A stretch of DNA of 64,000 nucleotides from Sciurus carolinensis. Taxonomy: Eukaryota > Chordata > Mammalia > Rodentia > Sciuridae. The position numbers were made by a program, and so were the translations under genes. Below the pieces are notes generated by a model. It saw only the letters and a list, made by a program, of their open reading frames with translations. It was not told the DNA's origin and made no database searches. How positions within the stretch are numbered: position 1 is the stretch's first letter; every line of letters begins with the position of its first letter. The stretch is from contig NC_062232.1 in assembly GCF_902686445.1 (NCBI RefSeq), positions 13,809,105-13,873,104 of the forward strand, given 5' to 3'. This document shows, piece by piece, positions 50,281 to 61,878 of the stretch.

Positions 50281-51229
50281 TGCTTTATCACGTTGAGGAA
50301 GTTGTCTTCTATGCAGGGGAAGGTAGGTGGGCAATTTAAATTGCACAACTTTTTCTTATCACAGGCAGCTGCTTCCTTCACCAAGCCTTTTCTCCCAGCC
50401 TGTGGCGTATCCTTTCACTCTTATAACACTTCTTTGGCAGACAGTAGTTTTTAATTTTAATGAAATCCAATTTAACCATTTTTTTTTTCTTCATAGACAA
50501 TCCTTTTGTGTCACAAACTGATTACTAAACTCAAGGTCACTTACATTTTTCTATGTTATGTTCTGGAAGTTTTATAATTTTGCATTTTACATTTAGGTCT
50601 GTGATCCACTTTGAGTTAATTTTTCTAAAAGTTGTAAGGTCCTTGTCTTAACTTTTTTACATATACAGAACTAGCAACATTTTGTTAAAAAGACTCCTTT
50701 CTCCATTGGATTGGCTCTGTTCCTTTGTCAAAGATCAGTTCACAGTATTTGTGTTGTGTCTTTTTTTGTTTTCTGTTGTGTTCCATCATCTGTCTCTTTG
50801 TTCTTCATCAATACTATACTGTCTTGATTTCTGTAGTTGTAGTAAGACTTGAAGTTGGGTTGTATCAGACCTTTGATTTGTTGTTCTTCAGAATCGTGTT
50901 GACTGTTCTGGGTCTTTTGCCTTGCCATAGAATCTAAAATCAGTTTGTTCGTATCTACAGAATAGCACCCTGAGATTTTGATTAGGATTGCATTGAATCT
51001 GTGGATCAAGTTGGAAAGAATTGACATTTTAACTATATGGAGTCTTCCAGTCCATGAACACAGAATGTCTCTCCATTAAGAGCTTTTTTGATTTCTTTCA
51101 ACAATGTTATATAGTTTTTCACATACAGATCCTACAAGTATTTTGTTAGATTTATACCTAAGTACTTCAACTATTTCTTCTTATCTCATTTTTCTTCTTC
51201 TGGTATTTTAGTGACACGTGTTATACTTT

Positions 51230-51800
51230 TTGTAATTTTTCCATGATTCTTGGATATTCTGTTCTGCTTTTAGAAATTCTTCTTGTTACATTTTAGTTTG
51301 GGAAGTTTCTATTGACATATGTTTAAGTTTTCTGATTCTTTCTTTGGCTATGTCCATTATACTTGATGAATCCATTGAAGGCATTCTTCATTTTTGTTAC
51401 AGTGATTTTGATTTCTAGCATTTTCTTTTAATTCTTCCTTAGAGTGCTATATGCTTGCATTACTGTTCTTGCATGTTGTCTGTTTTTTTCCCCCACTTGA
51501 GTTCTTAACATTAATTGTAGTAATTTCAAATTCCCTATTTGATAATTTCCAAATCTGCCATATCTGAGTTTTGTTCAGATGCTTAACTTTGTCTTGCCTC
51601 TCTGCATGCCTTGTCATGTGTGTGGATGTGTTTAAGATGCATATGATGTATTGGATAATAGGCCTTTAGTGTAAGGTTTTCTGAGAGAAAACTAGGAGCT
51701 AGGCCATTTTCCATTTTTAATGTTTGTTGTAGTCTTCATTTCCCTTTAATGTTTTTGGGTGGCTCCCCCCCCGCCCCATTCTTCCTGCCCCATTTTCTTT
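51230..51800 (-). mobile_element. HAL1/L1-like fragment
   Basis: gattcttggatattctgttc, tttcaaattccctatttgat and aatctgccatatctgagttt resemble old HAL1/L1 text in antisense. Confidence 0.5.
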
Positions 51801-51847
51801 GGGTTTCCCTAAGCATTCTTTTTTAAATAGTGTCACTTTCAGTGGCC

Positions 51848-51869
51848 ATCCATCCATCCATCCATCCAC
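51848..51869. repeat. (CATC)n microsatellite
   Basis: About five tandem CATC units. Confidence 0.9.
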
Positions 51870-52155
51870 TGTACTGGAACCCTGTTGAAACGGTGAAAGA
51901 GTACAGGGAAGGAAAAGTGTTCAACTCATTCTAACTGGACCTGAGTTCTCAACTACACCCTTCAAAAGTGTCTTAGGGCTCCCCCTCCTATTTTTTCCCC
52001 CTCCTATTAGGTGAAACAGGAAGACTTGAGGGACTATAGTTGGCTAATTCTCCTTCTCCCAGGACATAACAGGCTATGATAAAAAAATTTTTTTTGGAGC
52101 ATTGGTCTTTTCTATGAAGAACATTCTGAGCTTATTTCAAAACCGTTACTCTTAC

Positions 52156-52355
52156 CTGGGCATGGTGACTCATACAGATTTGGGAGGCTAATTCTGGAGG
52201 ATCACAAGTTCAAGACCAGCCTTAGCAACTTAACAAGGCCCTAAGCAACTTAGCAAGACCCTGTCTCAAAATAAAAAATAAAAAGGACTAGGGATGTGAC
52301 TTAGTGGTTAAACACCCAGGGCTCAATCCCTGGTACTAAAAAATTTAAAATAAAA
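52156..52355 (+). mobile_element. B1-dID SINE
   Basis: cctgggcatggtgactcata, a B1 body with a duplicated caacttaacaaggccctaag-type unit, and the ID half tgtgacttagtggttaaac. Confidence 0.9.
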
Positions 52356-52359
52356 AAAC

Positions 52360-54480
52360 ATTACTTTTTTTCCCTTGGGTACATTTCAGAGTGGTTAACT
52401 TTTCCCCTCCCTGCCCAAAATAAGAAATTGTTTGTTTGTTTTAATTGAATCTTACCCTTGGGCATTTTTCAAAATGGTTACTTTTCTTCAAGGGGAGGAA
52501 ATTTTCCTTGACTCTCCATAGTCAGAACCTGGTTGAGATTCCTGGATGTAAAGATACAAGAGTGTGGAAGACTTCTTTCCTAAAATTGAATCCTCAGAAG
52601 TTCTTATCTGCAATTTTGTCTTATTTAGCCTTTATCAAAATTATTGTTAAATTTTCTTATTGTTATATTACTCCAGTCCCTTCTGCTTCAGGAAAGCTGA
52701 TCTTGGACATGATTCTCTTATTTGCCTGTTTCTAGATATTAGGAGGCTTGTTTGTCCTGTGACCTCAATTCTCTGATGAGTCTAAGAAAAGTTGCTGCTT
52801 TTCAATTTGTTAGGGTCCCCCCCACCTTTTTGTAAGGACAGGAATGATAATATCCAAAACACTGCATGTGTTGGAACTGAAACTAGAAGTCCTATGTTTA
52901 TATTTTTAAATTGGAAATATCTTGTCCTGTTTAAAATAATGTTCTGTAAGAGGTTTTCAACTTTCCTATGAACCTTTTGCTTAGCTGAAATGACTCATCT
53001 TCAGTTATTTTCATCCCTTTGAATCTTAGATCTTTGTGTTTTCGTGTGCTTAGTAAGAACTTTTTCAGAACAAAATATTTGAAAAACTTAAGAACTTAAT
53101 GTAGTTCTTGAAAATTGCTAATAACTTTACCCTGAATTAACTAGGGCTATTTCACCCATTGATTTCTCTCCCTCTCACACCTTGTGTTTTGTTTTGCTGG
53201 ATACTTGCTATAAACCATGCTAAAGTAGTTCTGGGGATTCCTTGCTTTACTTGTTATTTCACTCATTTTGTTTTTGAAAAGTAACTCAATTTCTAAGGCA
53301 TTTTGAAGCCTCTGGAGAGTAGGCACTGTTCAAATTTGAAAACCCAGTGAGAATAAATATGGAACTCTTGTGCTGCCAATGGTTTATTTTCAATTAACCT
53401 TAAAGAATGTATTAATTATAAACTATAGATCTTAGTGACTTTAGCTTAATAGGATTACTTTCAGAATCTGTGAAATAGAGGACAGTTTGCCTAAAATGTG
53501 TTATTTAAGCAACTGAGAAAGTACTGTGTGTCCTTTAAAGCCTTATAATTTGATTACTTGCTAAATTTGCATTTTGAGAGACTTTAGTTCTTATCCTCAG
53601 ATAATAGTTCTGACAAACCTCAGACAATTAAGACATTGTAAATTTTGTTAACCTTGCCCTTTTTTAAGGGCTTTCTTGAATTTTATTGTTTTTACTGACT
53701 CTTACTGTGAGGAACAGCCATTGAACCAAGAAACAAATTAGCTGTATGATATTTAAAATTGCTCATTAGTTGGCAAAGTCTTATCATATTTAAGAAACAC
53801 TTTTCTCTTTTAATTTTCCCAGTTGTTTAAAATGAGTATCTATATTTGGGAATTAAATATTTTTTTGAAGAGAGAGAATTAAAATGTTAAATATCATGAA
53901 TATAATTTTAGTATACTAAATAAAAATTGCTTTAAAATGATTTGCTGTATTGAAACAATTTGGTTGAAAATAATTATTTTTTACCATGTAATAATCAATT
54001 ATCTGTGGCCTATTGTTTTTTTTTTTTTAATCTGTGACCCATTTTAAGGTAAGATGTATTTGTCTAACATGCTCTGAATTAGAGGCAGAAACGTTTCACT
54101 CTGCTTTTGCTTTGAGACCTTTCTTATAAAGAAATTTGGGGCATAGGGAGGAAATGGATGAAAACTGGCAGTTCCTCAATTAGTTACATTGTTAGGTGTT
54201 ATGCATTATACTAAGTTCCATCCTCCCTCAGCAGATCAGCAGATGGTATCAGTGTTGTTCCTCCTAAAAAGGTTGATTTTTTTTTTTAATTAAGCTTTTC
54301 ATATATTATAATATCCTAAAAAGAAACCCACAAGATTAACATAGTGTATTAGTAATTTAGTTTTAACCAAACAAAAAAAATAAAAATAGAAAATCTTCAT
54401 CTGCTAACATTTACACTGAAGGTAGATGGTCTACATTTAATAAATATTTGAATTGAGATCTCTGTTGGTAGGGATCTGAT
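52360..54480. other. Unassigned intron sequence
   Basis: AT-rich, no SINEs and no recognised genes. Confidence 0.5.
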
Positions 54481-54989
54481 CTCCAATTGCCAGATTATGA
54501 GGGAGCAGCACCTCCTCATTTGCCCTGATCTTGCTACTTCATGCTACTGGGACTGGCAGCTGCCCTTGGAAAATGACACTTCATTCACCAAAGCACTCAG
54601 GACTGTTGGGCCAGGATTCGATTGCCCATTCCTCTCCCAGAGACTGTCAGGACCAACCCCATCATTCTTGACATCCTCTTCTACTTTTTATTACCACAAA
54701 AATTCACTGATCATCCCTTAGCACAGAATACCATCCTTGTACTTTCTACTCTACATCTCTCACTGTGATCCACTTTTCCCCACCGAGCTTCCCACTGTTC
54801 CCTAGAGCTCCCAAATAGTCATTTGTAATTTCTCTCATGGCCTCAGTGTTGCCTCAGCTTCACCATATAATCTCGCTTTCTGCCCCTGGGCCAGTCTGCT
54901 CCTAAGTGGATGTCTGAGGTAGTCCCCCTTGTGTCACTAGTCTCAGACTATGCTGCTTCTTCCTCTGCCCACTGCTTGGCAATTGCATG

Positions 54990-55400
54990 GCCTGTCTTTT
55001 AGTTCTTTGAATACAGTAAGTTTTTCACCCTTAAAATCTTTCCATACATGACTGCTTTCACAGCACTTTTCCTACTTTTTGCTTGACCAACTGTCCAGTC
55101 TGGTCTGGGTTTCCTTGCATTATTCTCTACCAGGGTCTCCTAGTTGTTTTCTTCTTGGCATTTATTTAAATTTGGAATTGTATATTCACTTCTTACTTGG
55201 CCTTTCCCCTTTGTTCTAAGATGTACCTTTCTTGCCCACATTTCTGAAATTGGGTTGTATCTTAACACTGGATACCAAGATTCCTTTCTGGGTGGTAAGT
55301 AAAATTATGGTTTATCTTCCAATCACATATGTCTTAGATCTAATAAAGTACTGTACTTTTTATTTTACAACCCAGAAACATTATCCATGAATTTATTATC
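54990..55400 (+). mobile_element. L2-like fragment left of MRPL17 copy
   Basis: Decayed pyrimidine-rich text that may be the L2 into which the MRPL17 retrocopy inserted. Weak. Confidence 0.35.
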
Positions 55401-55589
55401 CCAGATGACTGAGCATTTTGATAGTTACTATTTTCTAGAAATCCTAGGGGAAGACAAAAAGATCAGTTTACATATATTCATGTAAGGTATTTTATCTGTT
55501 GTGCAAAGAGAGGGCCATGTAGCTCCCCAGAAGGTTCAGGGCCCCATTAAGACTGTCCATTTTACAATCCTAGTTCTAGTTCTTCTTAG

Positions 55590-56145
55590 GCATTAAGAGA
55601 GCTCCAAAGGCCCGTGATTACAGGCACTGACGAGAGTCACAGACCTTCCTGCTCCAGTTAAATCCTTGGCAGTTGAGCTGTGGGAACTGCTGAGGCTTGC
55701 TTCCTGGTTCTGGTGGAGGTCCTCCTGTAGACCCTCCAGCAGCTGGTTTAGGAGTGTAAGGTTGCTATCTCTGTGAGGCAGAGGCAGGGGTGGGAGGCAA
55801 TTCCCTTTATATTGCCATCTTGCTGGATCCTGTTCATTGCTGTTGGGGATCTGCAGCATTCTTGTGTAACCCCCATTCCAATCTTGGAACTGAGGAGCCA
55901 GTACTTGAAATAACTTTGGGATCAAGTCCTTCTCTGTGAGCCAGAAGTCAGCCATGTGCATAGCTTGTTCATTGGTGTCTCCTAGCTTTCCATAGTTGAA
56001 GAGCTTCTCAGTGTAGCCCCTCACCTTGTCCATGCACACCTGTGATGACTGTATACATTTGTGTCATGCTAATCATGAGAGCAAGTTCCACAAAAGATGG
56101 ATGTGGGACTCAGGGCCGAGGCCTAGGCAGTGAAAAAAGTACTGT
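55590..56145 (-). pseudogene. MRPL17: MRPL17 processed pseudogene
   Basis: MRPL17 is a nuclear-encoded protein of the mitochondrial large ribosomal subunit. On the minus strand, 56039 down to 55593 translates to a 148-codon open stretch with clear MRPL17 signatures: [61 protein letters not shown] and [11 protein letters not shown]. Upstream in the same frame, PESHIHLLWNLL matches the N-terminal part but is broken by two TGA codons (plus-strand 56064-56066 and 56073-56075). A small rearrangement or deletion lies after QIPN. The tail runs beyond the usual end and diverges. There are no introns in the matched region and the 5' end has decayed, so this is a retrocopy, not a gene. No poly(A) tail remains visible. 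It appears to have landed inside an older L2-like element. Confidence 0.93.
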
Positions 56146-56149
56146 GCTT

Positions 56150-56275
56150 TTAATTATCTACCCCAGTTGATTCCCCACAAGTAGAGGAATTCTGTCTGTT
56201 TTACTCACCATAGGAACCAATGCCTGGTACAGTACCTGGTACCTAGTAGGCACTAAATAGTACAATGATTGAATA
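56150..56275 (+). mobile_element. L2 LINE 3' end
   Basis: gaattctgtctgttttactc, gcctggtacagtacctggta and cctagtaggcactaaatag match the L2 terminus. Confidence 0.75.
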
Positions 56276-56376
56276 TCACCATCTATTTGGGAGGTATTGG
56301 TCTTAATTCTTCTGAAGATGCATCAGTCAGTATGAGTATGACTTGTTAATATACTAAACAATTGAGATGTTATTTT

Positions 56377-56512
56377 TTAAAATGTACATTTATTTTTAGT
56401 TGTATATGGACACAATGCCTTTACTTTATTTTTATGTGATTCTGAAGATTGAGCCCAGTGCCTCACACATGCTAGGCAAGCGCGCTACCACTGAGCTATA
56501 ACCCCAGCCCAA
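56377..56512 (-). mobile_element. ID (STRID-like) SINE
   Basis: tttagttgtatatggacaca, gtgattctgaagattgagcc and gagctataaccccagccc; the flank atgttattttt is duplicated. Confidence 0.92.
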
Positions 56513-56849
56513 TATGTTATTTTTGAAGATTGTTATATTCTGGAATTCTGGAATTTAGATTTGTTTTGTTTCCCCATTTATGTAACTTGTCCCATTAGAG
56601 ATATGCATGCATGCTGTGCAGGAGTACTTACCATGTGTGAAAATGAATCCCCATAAGCTTCTGCCTGGTGTCAGCAATTTTCTTTCATTAGGGGAAGGAG
56701 TGAGGAAGGTATCAAAGACCAGCAGACTTGTAAACTTTTGACAGTTTTTACTCTTGAGCTTACTTTTCTGTTTTATTTAATCTTCCAAGGAGTGCAGTCA
56801 CTTGGCATGTCCACTTCTTTTAAGTGAAAGAGTAGCAAACATGAGTGTT

Positions 56850-57190
56850 TTATTCAGCTTTTTGACTGCTGTGACCAAAAAAAACCTGACAAGAATGATT
56901 TTAGAGGAGGAAAAGAGTTCATTTGGGGCCTGTAGTTTCAGAGGTCTCAGTCCGTAGATGGCTGACTCCACTCATCTGTGCCGAAGATGAGGCAGCCACA
57001 CCACAGTTCTGGAAGGGTGTGGCAGAGGAAAGCAGCTCAGGACATGACAATCAGGAAGCAGAGAGAGACTAAGCTCAGCTCAGCAGGGACAAAATATATA
57101 CCTCAAACTCTAACAGTGAGTGATTGGAGGGTCTTCTCCCTCCCAGATAAGTTTTAAGCCACTCTACAGCTGGAGAGGGAAGTCATGGCT
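56850..57190 (-). mobile_element. MaLR-like LTR, reverse orientation
   Basis: cagctttttgactgctgtga, tagaggaggaaaagagttca, ttcagaggtctcagtccgta and gtggcagaggaaagcagctc belong to the same MaLR-like type as the 46-kb copy, read in reverse. It borders the GJA1 retrocopy. Confidence 0.68.
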
Positions 57191-57195
57191 CTTAG

Positions 57196-59335
57196 TCCTT
57201 TTCATTTTCTGAATCCTGCTTCTTCTGTGACCAGTCTTTCCCAATCTCTCACGTGTACTTCTGGGTCCTGCAGATCACATTTGTGTCTGTGCCCACACTC
57301 TTGTACCTGATGTATGTGTTCTATGTGATATGAAAAGAAGAGAAGTCGAACAAACAAGAGGAGAGGTTCAGGGTTGCCCAAACTGATGGTGTCATTGTAG
57401 AGATGCACTTGTAAGAAATAGAAATAGAGAAGTTCAGTATGGCATTGAAGAACACCAGAAGGTGAAAATTGCAAGGTGGCGGGGGATTGTTGCAAACCTA
57501 TACCATGCATGGTATGTTCTTTAATTCTGTCTTCGAGGTGGCCTTCCTGCTGCTCGTCCATTAGTGCATCTATGGATTCAGTCTGAGTGCGGTTTACACT
57601 TGCATACAGGACTCCTGCCCACTTCAGACATCCTCTTCATGTTGGCGATTGCCTTGAACATCATTAAGTTGTTCTGTTTTATTTAAGAGCATTAAGATCA
57701 TGTGAAAGATCAAGAGAGTGATCTTCACAGTGATACAACTGGTCTGCAGAGTTCTTCCAACAGCTCCCCATCAACTTTTTTCTGCTATGCCTCCTCCTTG
57801 GGGTCAGATGGTTGCTTCAAAAAGAAATAGCTCTTCCTGCCACAGGTGCAGTGAGCAAAACCATGCCAGATACAATGCATAGCAGGATCAAAGAGGGCAG
57901 GCAGTTTGTGCCATCTGTGACTTGCACTCATATCCTTTTGGTTTCCCTGCTGATAATAGAATTATTGAAAAGAAAAGAAAAAAGACCTAGATACTGGGCA
58001 CTGTCCATTTTAGACCAGCAATTGTCCTGAAGAACCAGCAGTCAGGCCAGCAGCATCCTAATAACCTAGGCATTGAGTTTTGTGCTAGAGAGCATCATGA
58101 GTTGAGTTTCCTCGATTGCCAAAGAGAAGGTAGGTACAGTAGTATAACTTTGCTCTAGTGCAAACGGTGCTCCACAGCCTTAGGTTGTAAGACCTAGCAG
58201 ATTCAAGACATTAGACCATCAGGGCTTCTTGGGGGGTGTCTGGAATAGGAGAATGGAGGGAGACAAATGAATGGGAGTGTGTGTGGGTATTTGAAGTGAT
58301 TGACTCGGGGTTGGGTGTGTAGCTCATTGGTACAGCTGGCATGCACGAGGCCCTGGGTCCAGTCCCCACTACCACAAAAATAAATAAAATGATCAACTCC
58401 AAGAACTTAAATCCTAAATAAAAGTCATATTAAGTGATATATCAAGAAGGTCCTTTTCTCTCTCATATTCCCCTAAAATAGTTCAGTGTATGTAAGTGAT
58501 TTGCCATGTTTCAATATAAGCAGGGTACAGTGTAAACTCATGAACAGAGAGTTTAAAATAATACACAACCCCTGTTCAAATTCAAACCTTTCTCTTGGAA
58601 TTTGTGATGTGGGCCAATACTATGTTTACATAATTGCTGTAAAAGTTCTTTTTTTTCCCCTAAAATACTTCCCCTCATCCATCATATTATGTACACTAGT
58701 TCTGTTGTTTATTATTAGAGGGTTTATTTATTTTTCTCTTTTGTGGACTACAGCAGTGATTCTATTGCTTACACTCCTGAAATGTAATCATGCTCAAATG
58801 ATAGAATTTTAGTACTATAAGCAGCACTCATTAATGTGAGAAACTTAAAAGAAATGCTTAGAGCTGGACTGTTAAATGTGCTTACATGAATTTGGCAGTA
58901 ACTGATATTTCTTAACTTTGTTCTACTTACTGCACATTAATTCAGGTCTTGTATTCTGCTAGGAGTTTGGCAGTCTGTCTTTTGGGATGACTGGCATTTT
59001 TGATGTTTGTGCTAAAATTTTATTTGGAAAGCAAGAGAGGTTAAAGGAGGTTTGAGCGGTACCTGTGTGACTAATTCATTTGAAATGTATAAAGACATTC
59101 TTTAAATTTTTACAGGGCCTTTGTTAAAGCTCATCACAGATGATTGGTGAAAATGGCTGAGCTTCATACCTTTGTTCTTGCACGACAGCTACATACACAA
59201 TTTTGTACAATGAGAAATACTAACTTGCTTACCATTTGATGTTAAGTGACTGTCACATTCAGCTTCATTGCATGCAGTGCAGATCTAGTTTAGTCTGTTC
59301 TAGAGTTCTTCATTCAATAAAATTTTGAGAGAGAA
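57196..59335 (+). pseudogene. GJA1: GJA1 (connexin 43) processed pseudogene with 3' UTR
   Basis: GJA1 encodes the gap-junction protein connexin 43. From 57229 the plus strand reads [15 protein letters not shown], then [17 protein letters not shown] and, in a shifted frame, YGIEEHQKVK, all from the second extracellular loop, fourth membrane segment and cytoplasmic regions. It is broken by TGA at 57331, TAA at 57412, a one-base deletion near 57436 and an internal loss around 57620. Coding similarity continues to about 58077, where the C-terminal tail ends. The following sequence to about 59335 resembles the connexin 43 3' UTR, ending at an AATAAA signal at 59316-59321. About 0.7 kb of the middle UTR seems missing near 58490, and an ID SINE is inserted at 58306-58389. 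The 5' half of the coding region is absent. The orientation is sense to CDKL5. Confidence 0.93.
58306..58389 (+). mobile_element. ID SINE inside the GJA1 pseudogene
   Basis: A sense ID unit (ggttgggtgtgtagctcat ... ccagtccccactaccac, then A-rich) interrupts the GJA1 3' UTR copy. Similar flanks, gtgattgactc and atgatcaactc, suggest a decayed target duplication, so this insertion is younger than the retrocopy. Confidence 0.85.
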
Positions 59336-59703
59336 ACCTGCATGTATGCTGCCTCTAGAAGCTTCTGTCTATGCTGAACTTTCCTAATCTTGAACTTTTT
59401 GTTGGTGCATCTTAATTTAAGCAAAATATACTAGAATGAGAATTTTAGGAATGGAATTGTAGTGATTGCATGACAGAAAGTTTTGGTATTTGCATCTTTC
59501 AGAGTAGCAGGATCACAGACCTATCTGCTCTTCATCAGAAGTTTCTCCTACCCCATCCCCCAACAGGGAGCAGGGTGAGGATACAAGGACAACTCAAACC
59601 TGCCAGTCCACAGCACCTTGTTCTGGCAGATCTTTAGATAGTATTATTTGGAAAATCTAGTCTTCTGGTCAAAGGTTGAGTCAGATTTCCTTCTCACAAA
59701 CCA

Positions 59704-59757
59704 CTTTGTGCCTGCCTAGCATGCAGGAGCCCCTGAGTTCAATCCCTAGTACCACAA
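59704..59757 (+). mobile_element. Partial ID SINE
   Basis: tgcctgcctagcatgcagga and gttcaatccctagtaccaca, with a 5' loss. Followed by a TTCC microsatellite. Confidence 0.75.
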
Positions 59758-59772
59758 AATACTCTGGTTTTA

Positions 59773-59848
59773 TTCTCTCTCCCTTCCTTCCTTCCTTCCT
59801 TCCTTCCTTCCCTCCCTCCCTCCCTCCCTCTTTTCTTTCTTTCTTTTT
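59773..59848. repeat. (TTCC)n/(CCCT)n polypyrimidine tract
   Basis: About 75 bp of uninterrupted C/T, with tetranucleotide units TTCC, then CTCC, then TTTC. Confidence 0.95.
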
Positions 59849-60082
59849 ATTTTCCTGGTTTTCAGGAATTTTTAGGGTTCCATCTTAATTTATATTGTCT
59901 TAGGGTATATCAGTTTGTATTGTATTCTTCATCATCCAGCTAGATATTACAATAGGCATATAGAATTTATCATAACCTTTTATTAAGAAATTTTATCACT
60001 CAAGCAAAGTATAGGAAACTTGCTTTCATTTAGATCTCTTTATTCTCCCTACTTTTTAAATATATGTATCAAATATTTCCCA

Positions 60083-60205
60083 AATGTCCTCCACCGGTAT
60101 CACCCTGCAGAGAGTTGGACAGGCTCTCTATTCAACCATTGCTGACATGGATTGGGCCAGTTTTCACTGTTCCATTTAGCTGGACTAGAGTAGTTATACT
60201 GCATT
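60083..60205. repeat. Duplicated segment, copy 1
   Basis: ctctattcaaccattgctga and ggccagttttcactgttcc; paired with 61879-61996. Confidence 0.8.
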
Positions 60206-60369
60206 TTTTTATTTCATTTCATTTTTATTCATTGAACATCACATTAGAGGATGTTATAATTTATAATTTTTGCTTTAACCATCAAATATGATTTATCAAA
60301 ATCAGGAGAAAAAAGGATAGTCTTTTATCCCCTGCCTTTGTGTAGCCCATCGTGATGTTCTTTTTTTCT

Positions 60370-61060
60370 TGGGTTCCAAACCTCTTTGGTTATCATTTAT
60401 TTTCTTTTTAGAAAACTTCCTGTAGTTATCTTTAAGGGTAGGTTTGCTAGCAACTACTCTTAGTTTTTCTTCTTCTGAGAATGTGTTTATTTCCCCTTCT
60501 TTCCTAAAGGATATCTTTGCCTAATATCTTTGTCCTTGGTTGACAGTTCTTTGCTTTTAGCACTTGAACAGTGGAGCAGTTCCTTTTGGCTTCTGTGATT
60601 TCTGATGAGAATGCGCTGTCGTTCAAATTATATTTCTCCTACAGGTAGGATGCTGGTTTTAGTTTTTACAAGTTTGAATATGATGTGTTTTGGTAAGGAT
60701 TTCTTTGGGTTTATTCTGTTTGGAATTTGCTCAGGTTCTTGAATCTGTAGGTTTATCTTTTGCCAAATTTGGAAGTTTTCCAGTCATTAATTCCTTGAAT
60801 GTTTTCTCAGGTCTGCTCTGTTTGTCCTCTCATTCTGGGAATCCAGTGACTTGAATATTAGGTCTTTTGTTGTAGTTCTATGTGTTCCCGAGGCTCTATT
60901 CATTTTTTCCCTATTTCCTCTCTGTTTTTAAGGTTAGATCTTTTCTCTTCTACCTTTAAGTTCCCTGATTGTTTCCTCTGTCTTCTCCATTCTGTTGTTG
61001 AGCCCACACATTAAGTTTTTTATTTCAGTTATTATACTGTATTTTTTATTTCATGCAGCT
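60370..61060 (-). mobile_element. Old L1/HAL1 ORF1-like fragment
   Basis: tttaagggtaggtttgctag, gaatatgatgtgttttggta, catttcttgaatgttttct-like and gattgtttcctctgtcttct are antisense L1/HAL1 signatures. Confidence 0.6.
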
Positions 61061-61212
61061 TTTGTTTTTGTTTCCATACCAAGGATTGAACCCAGGGGCA
61101 CTCAACCCCTGAGCCACATCCTCTTTTTTTGTGAGTTGCTTAGGGCCTTGCTAAATCCTCCGACCTCAGCCTCCAGAACTGCTGGGATTACAGGCATGTG
61201 CCACCACGTTCA
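61060..61212 (-). mobile_element. B1-dID SINE, shortened
   Basis: aggattgaacccaggggcac to gccacatcctc, then a reduced antisense B1 half. Confidence 0.88.
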
Positions 61213-61399
61213 ACATGAAGTGTTTTTTTTTGTTGTTGTTGTTTTGTTTTTTAATCTCTGTCTTCACTGACAGTTCCTTTTTATTCCCCCCCATTTGATT
61301 CAAGTGTGTTGGTGATTGTTTATTATTTGTGTGATGGCTGCTTTGAAATATATGTCAAATAATTCTGACTTCTTCATAATCTCTGTTGACATATCTTTA

Positions 61400-61584
61400 T
61401 TCGCAAGGGTACTGGGGATTGAACCCAGGGACACTTTACTACTGAGCTACATCCCCAATCCTTTTTATGTTTTATTTTGAGACAGAGTCTTGCTAAGTTG
61501 CTGAGACTCACCTTGAACTTTGCATCCTTCTGCCTCAGCCTCCCAAATCACTGGGACTTTGGGCACGTACCACTGCACCTTACA
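61400..61584 (-). mobile_element. B1-dID SINE
   Basis: tactggggattgaacccagg ... catccccaatcc and the B1 half to gtaccactgcacc. gttgacat flanks both sides. Confidence 0.92.
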
Positions 61585-61878
61585 GTTGACATTTCTTAAT
61601 GGTCTTTTGTGCACACTGAGATTTCCCTCCCTCTTCACATAACTAGTAGTTTTCTTTTGAAACCTGGACATTTTAAATATTATGTTCTTAGATTCTGGAT
61701 ATTTAATCTTCTGTTTTGGCTGTCTATCTGACACCCCTCTGACAAGGAGGAGGGTATACTAGGTAAAGGTGGAAGTTCAGTTTCCTCATTCCAACTCCAT
61801 TGACATCCACTGGGTGAGAATACTTGTTACTACTTGCTGTGGATGGGAGCTCCAGGAGTGCCTTATTACTGCTTCCCA

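Larger units (their letters stand above)
49120..51230 (-). mobile_element. Second old L1 (L1M) copy
   Basis: A new L1 3' end begins (attgtaaaaaatacataaaa, tttaacagtttctaagtata, agttcagtgatgttaattg), followed by ORF2-antisense (gattttgattaggattgcat, gagtcttccagtccatgaac). It repeats the order of the 47.2-kb copy, so there are two insertions in the same direction. Confidence 0.82.

Noticed and set aside
57202..57561. 119-codon open frame on the minus strand
   Set aside because: It is the antisense shadow of the GJA1 pseudogene; it has no signature of its own.
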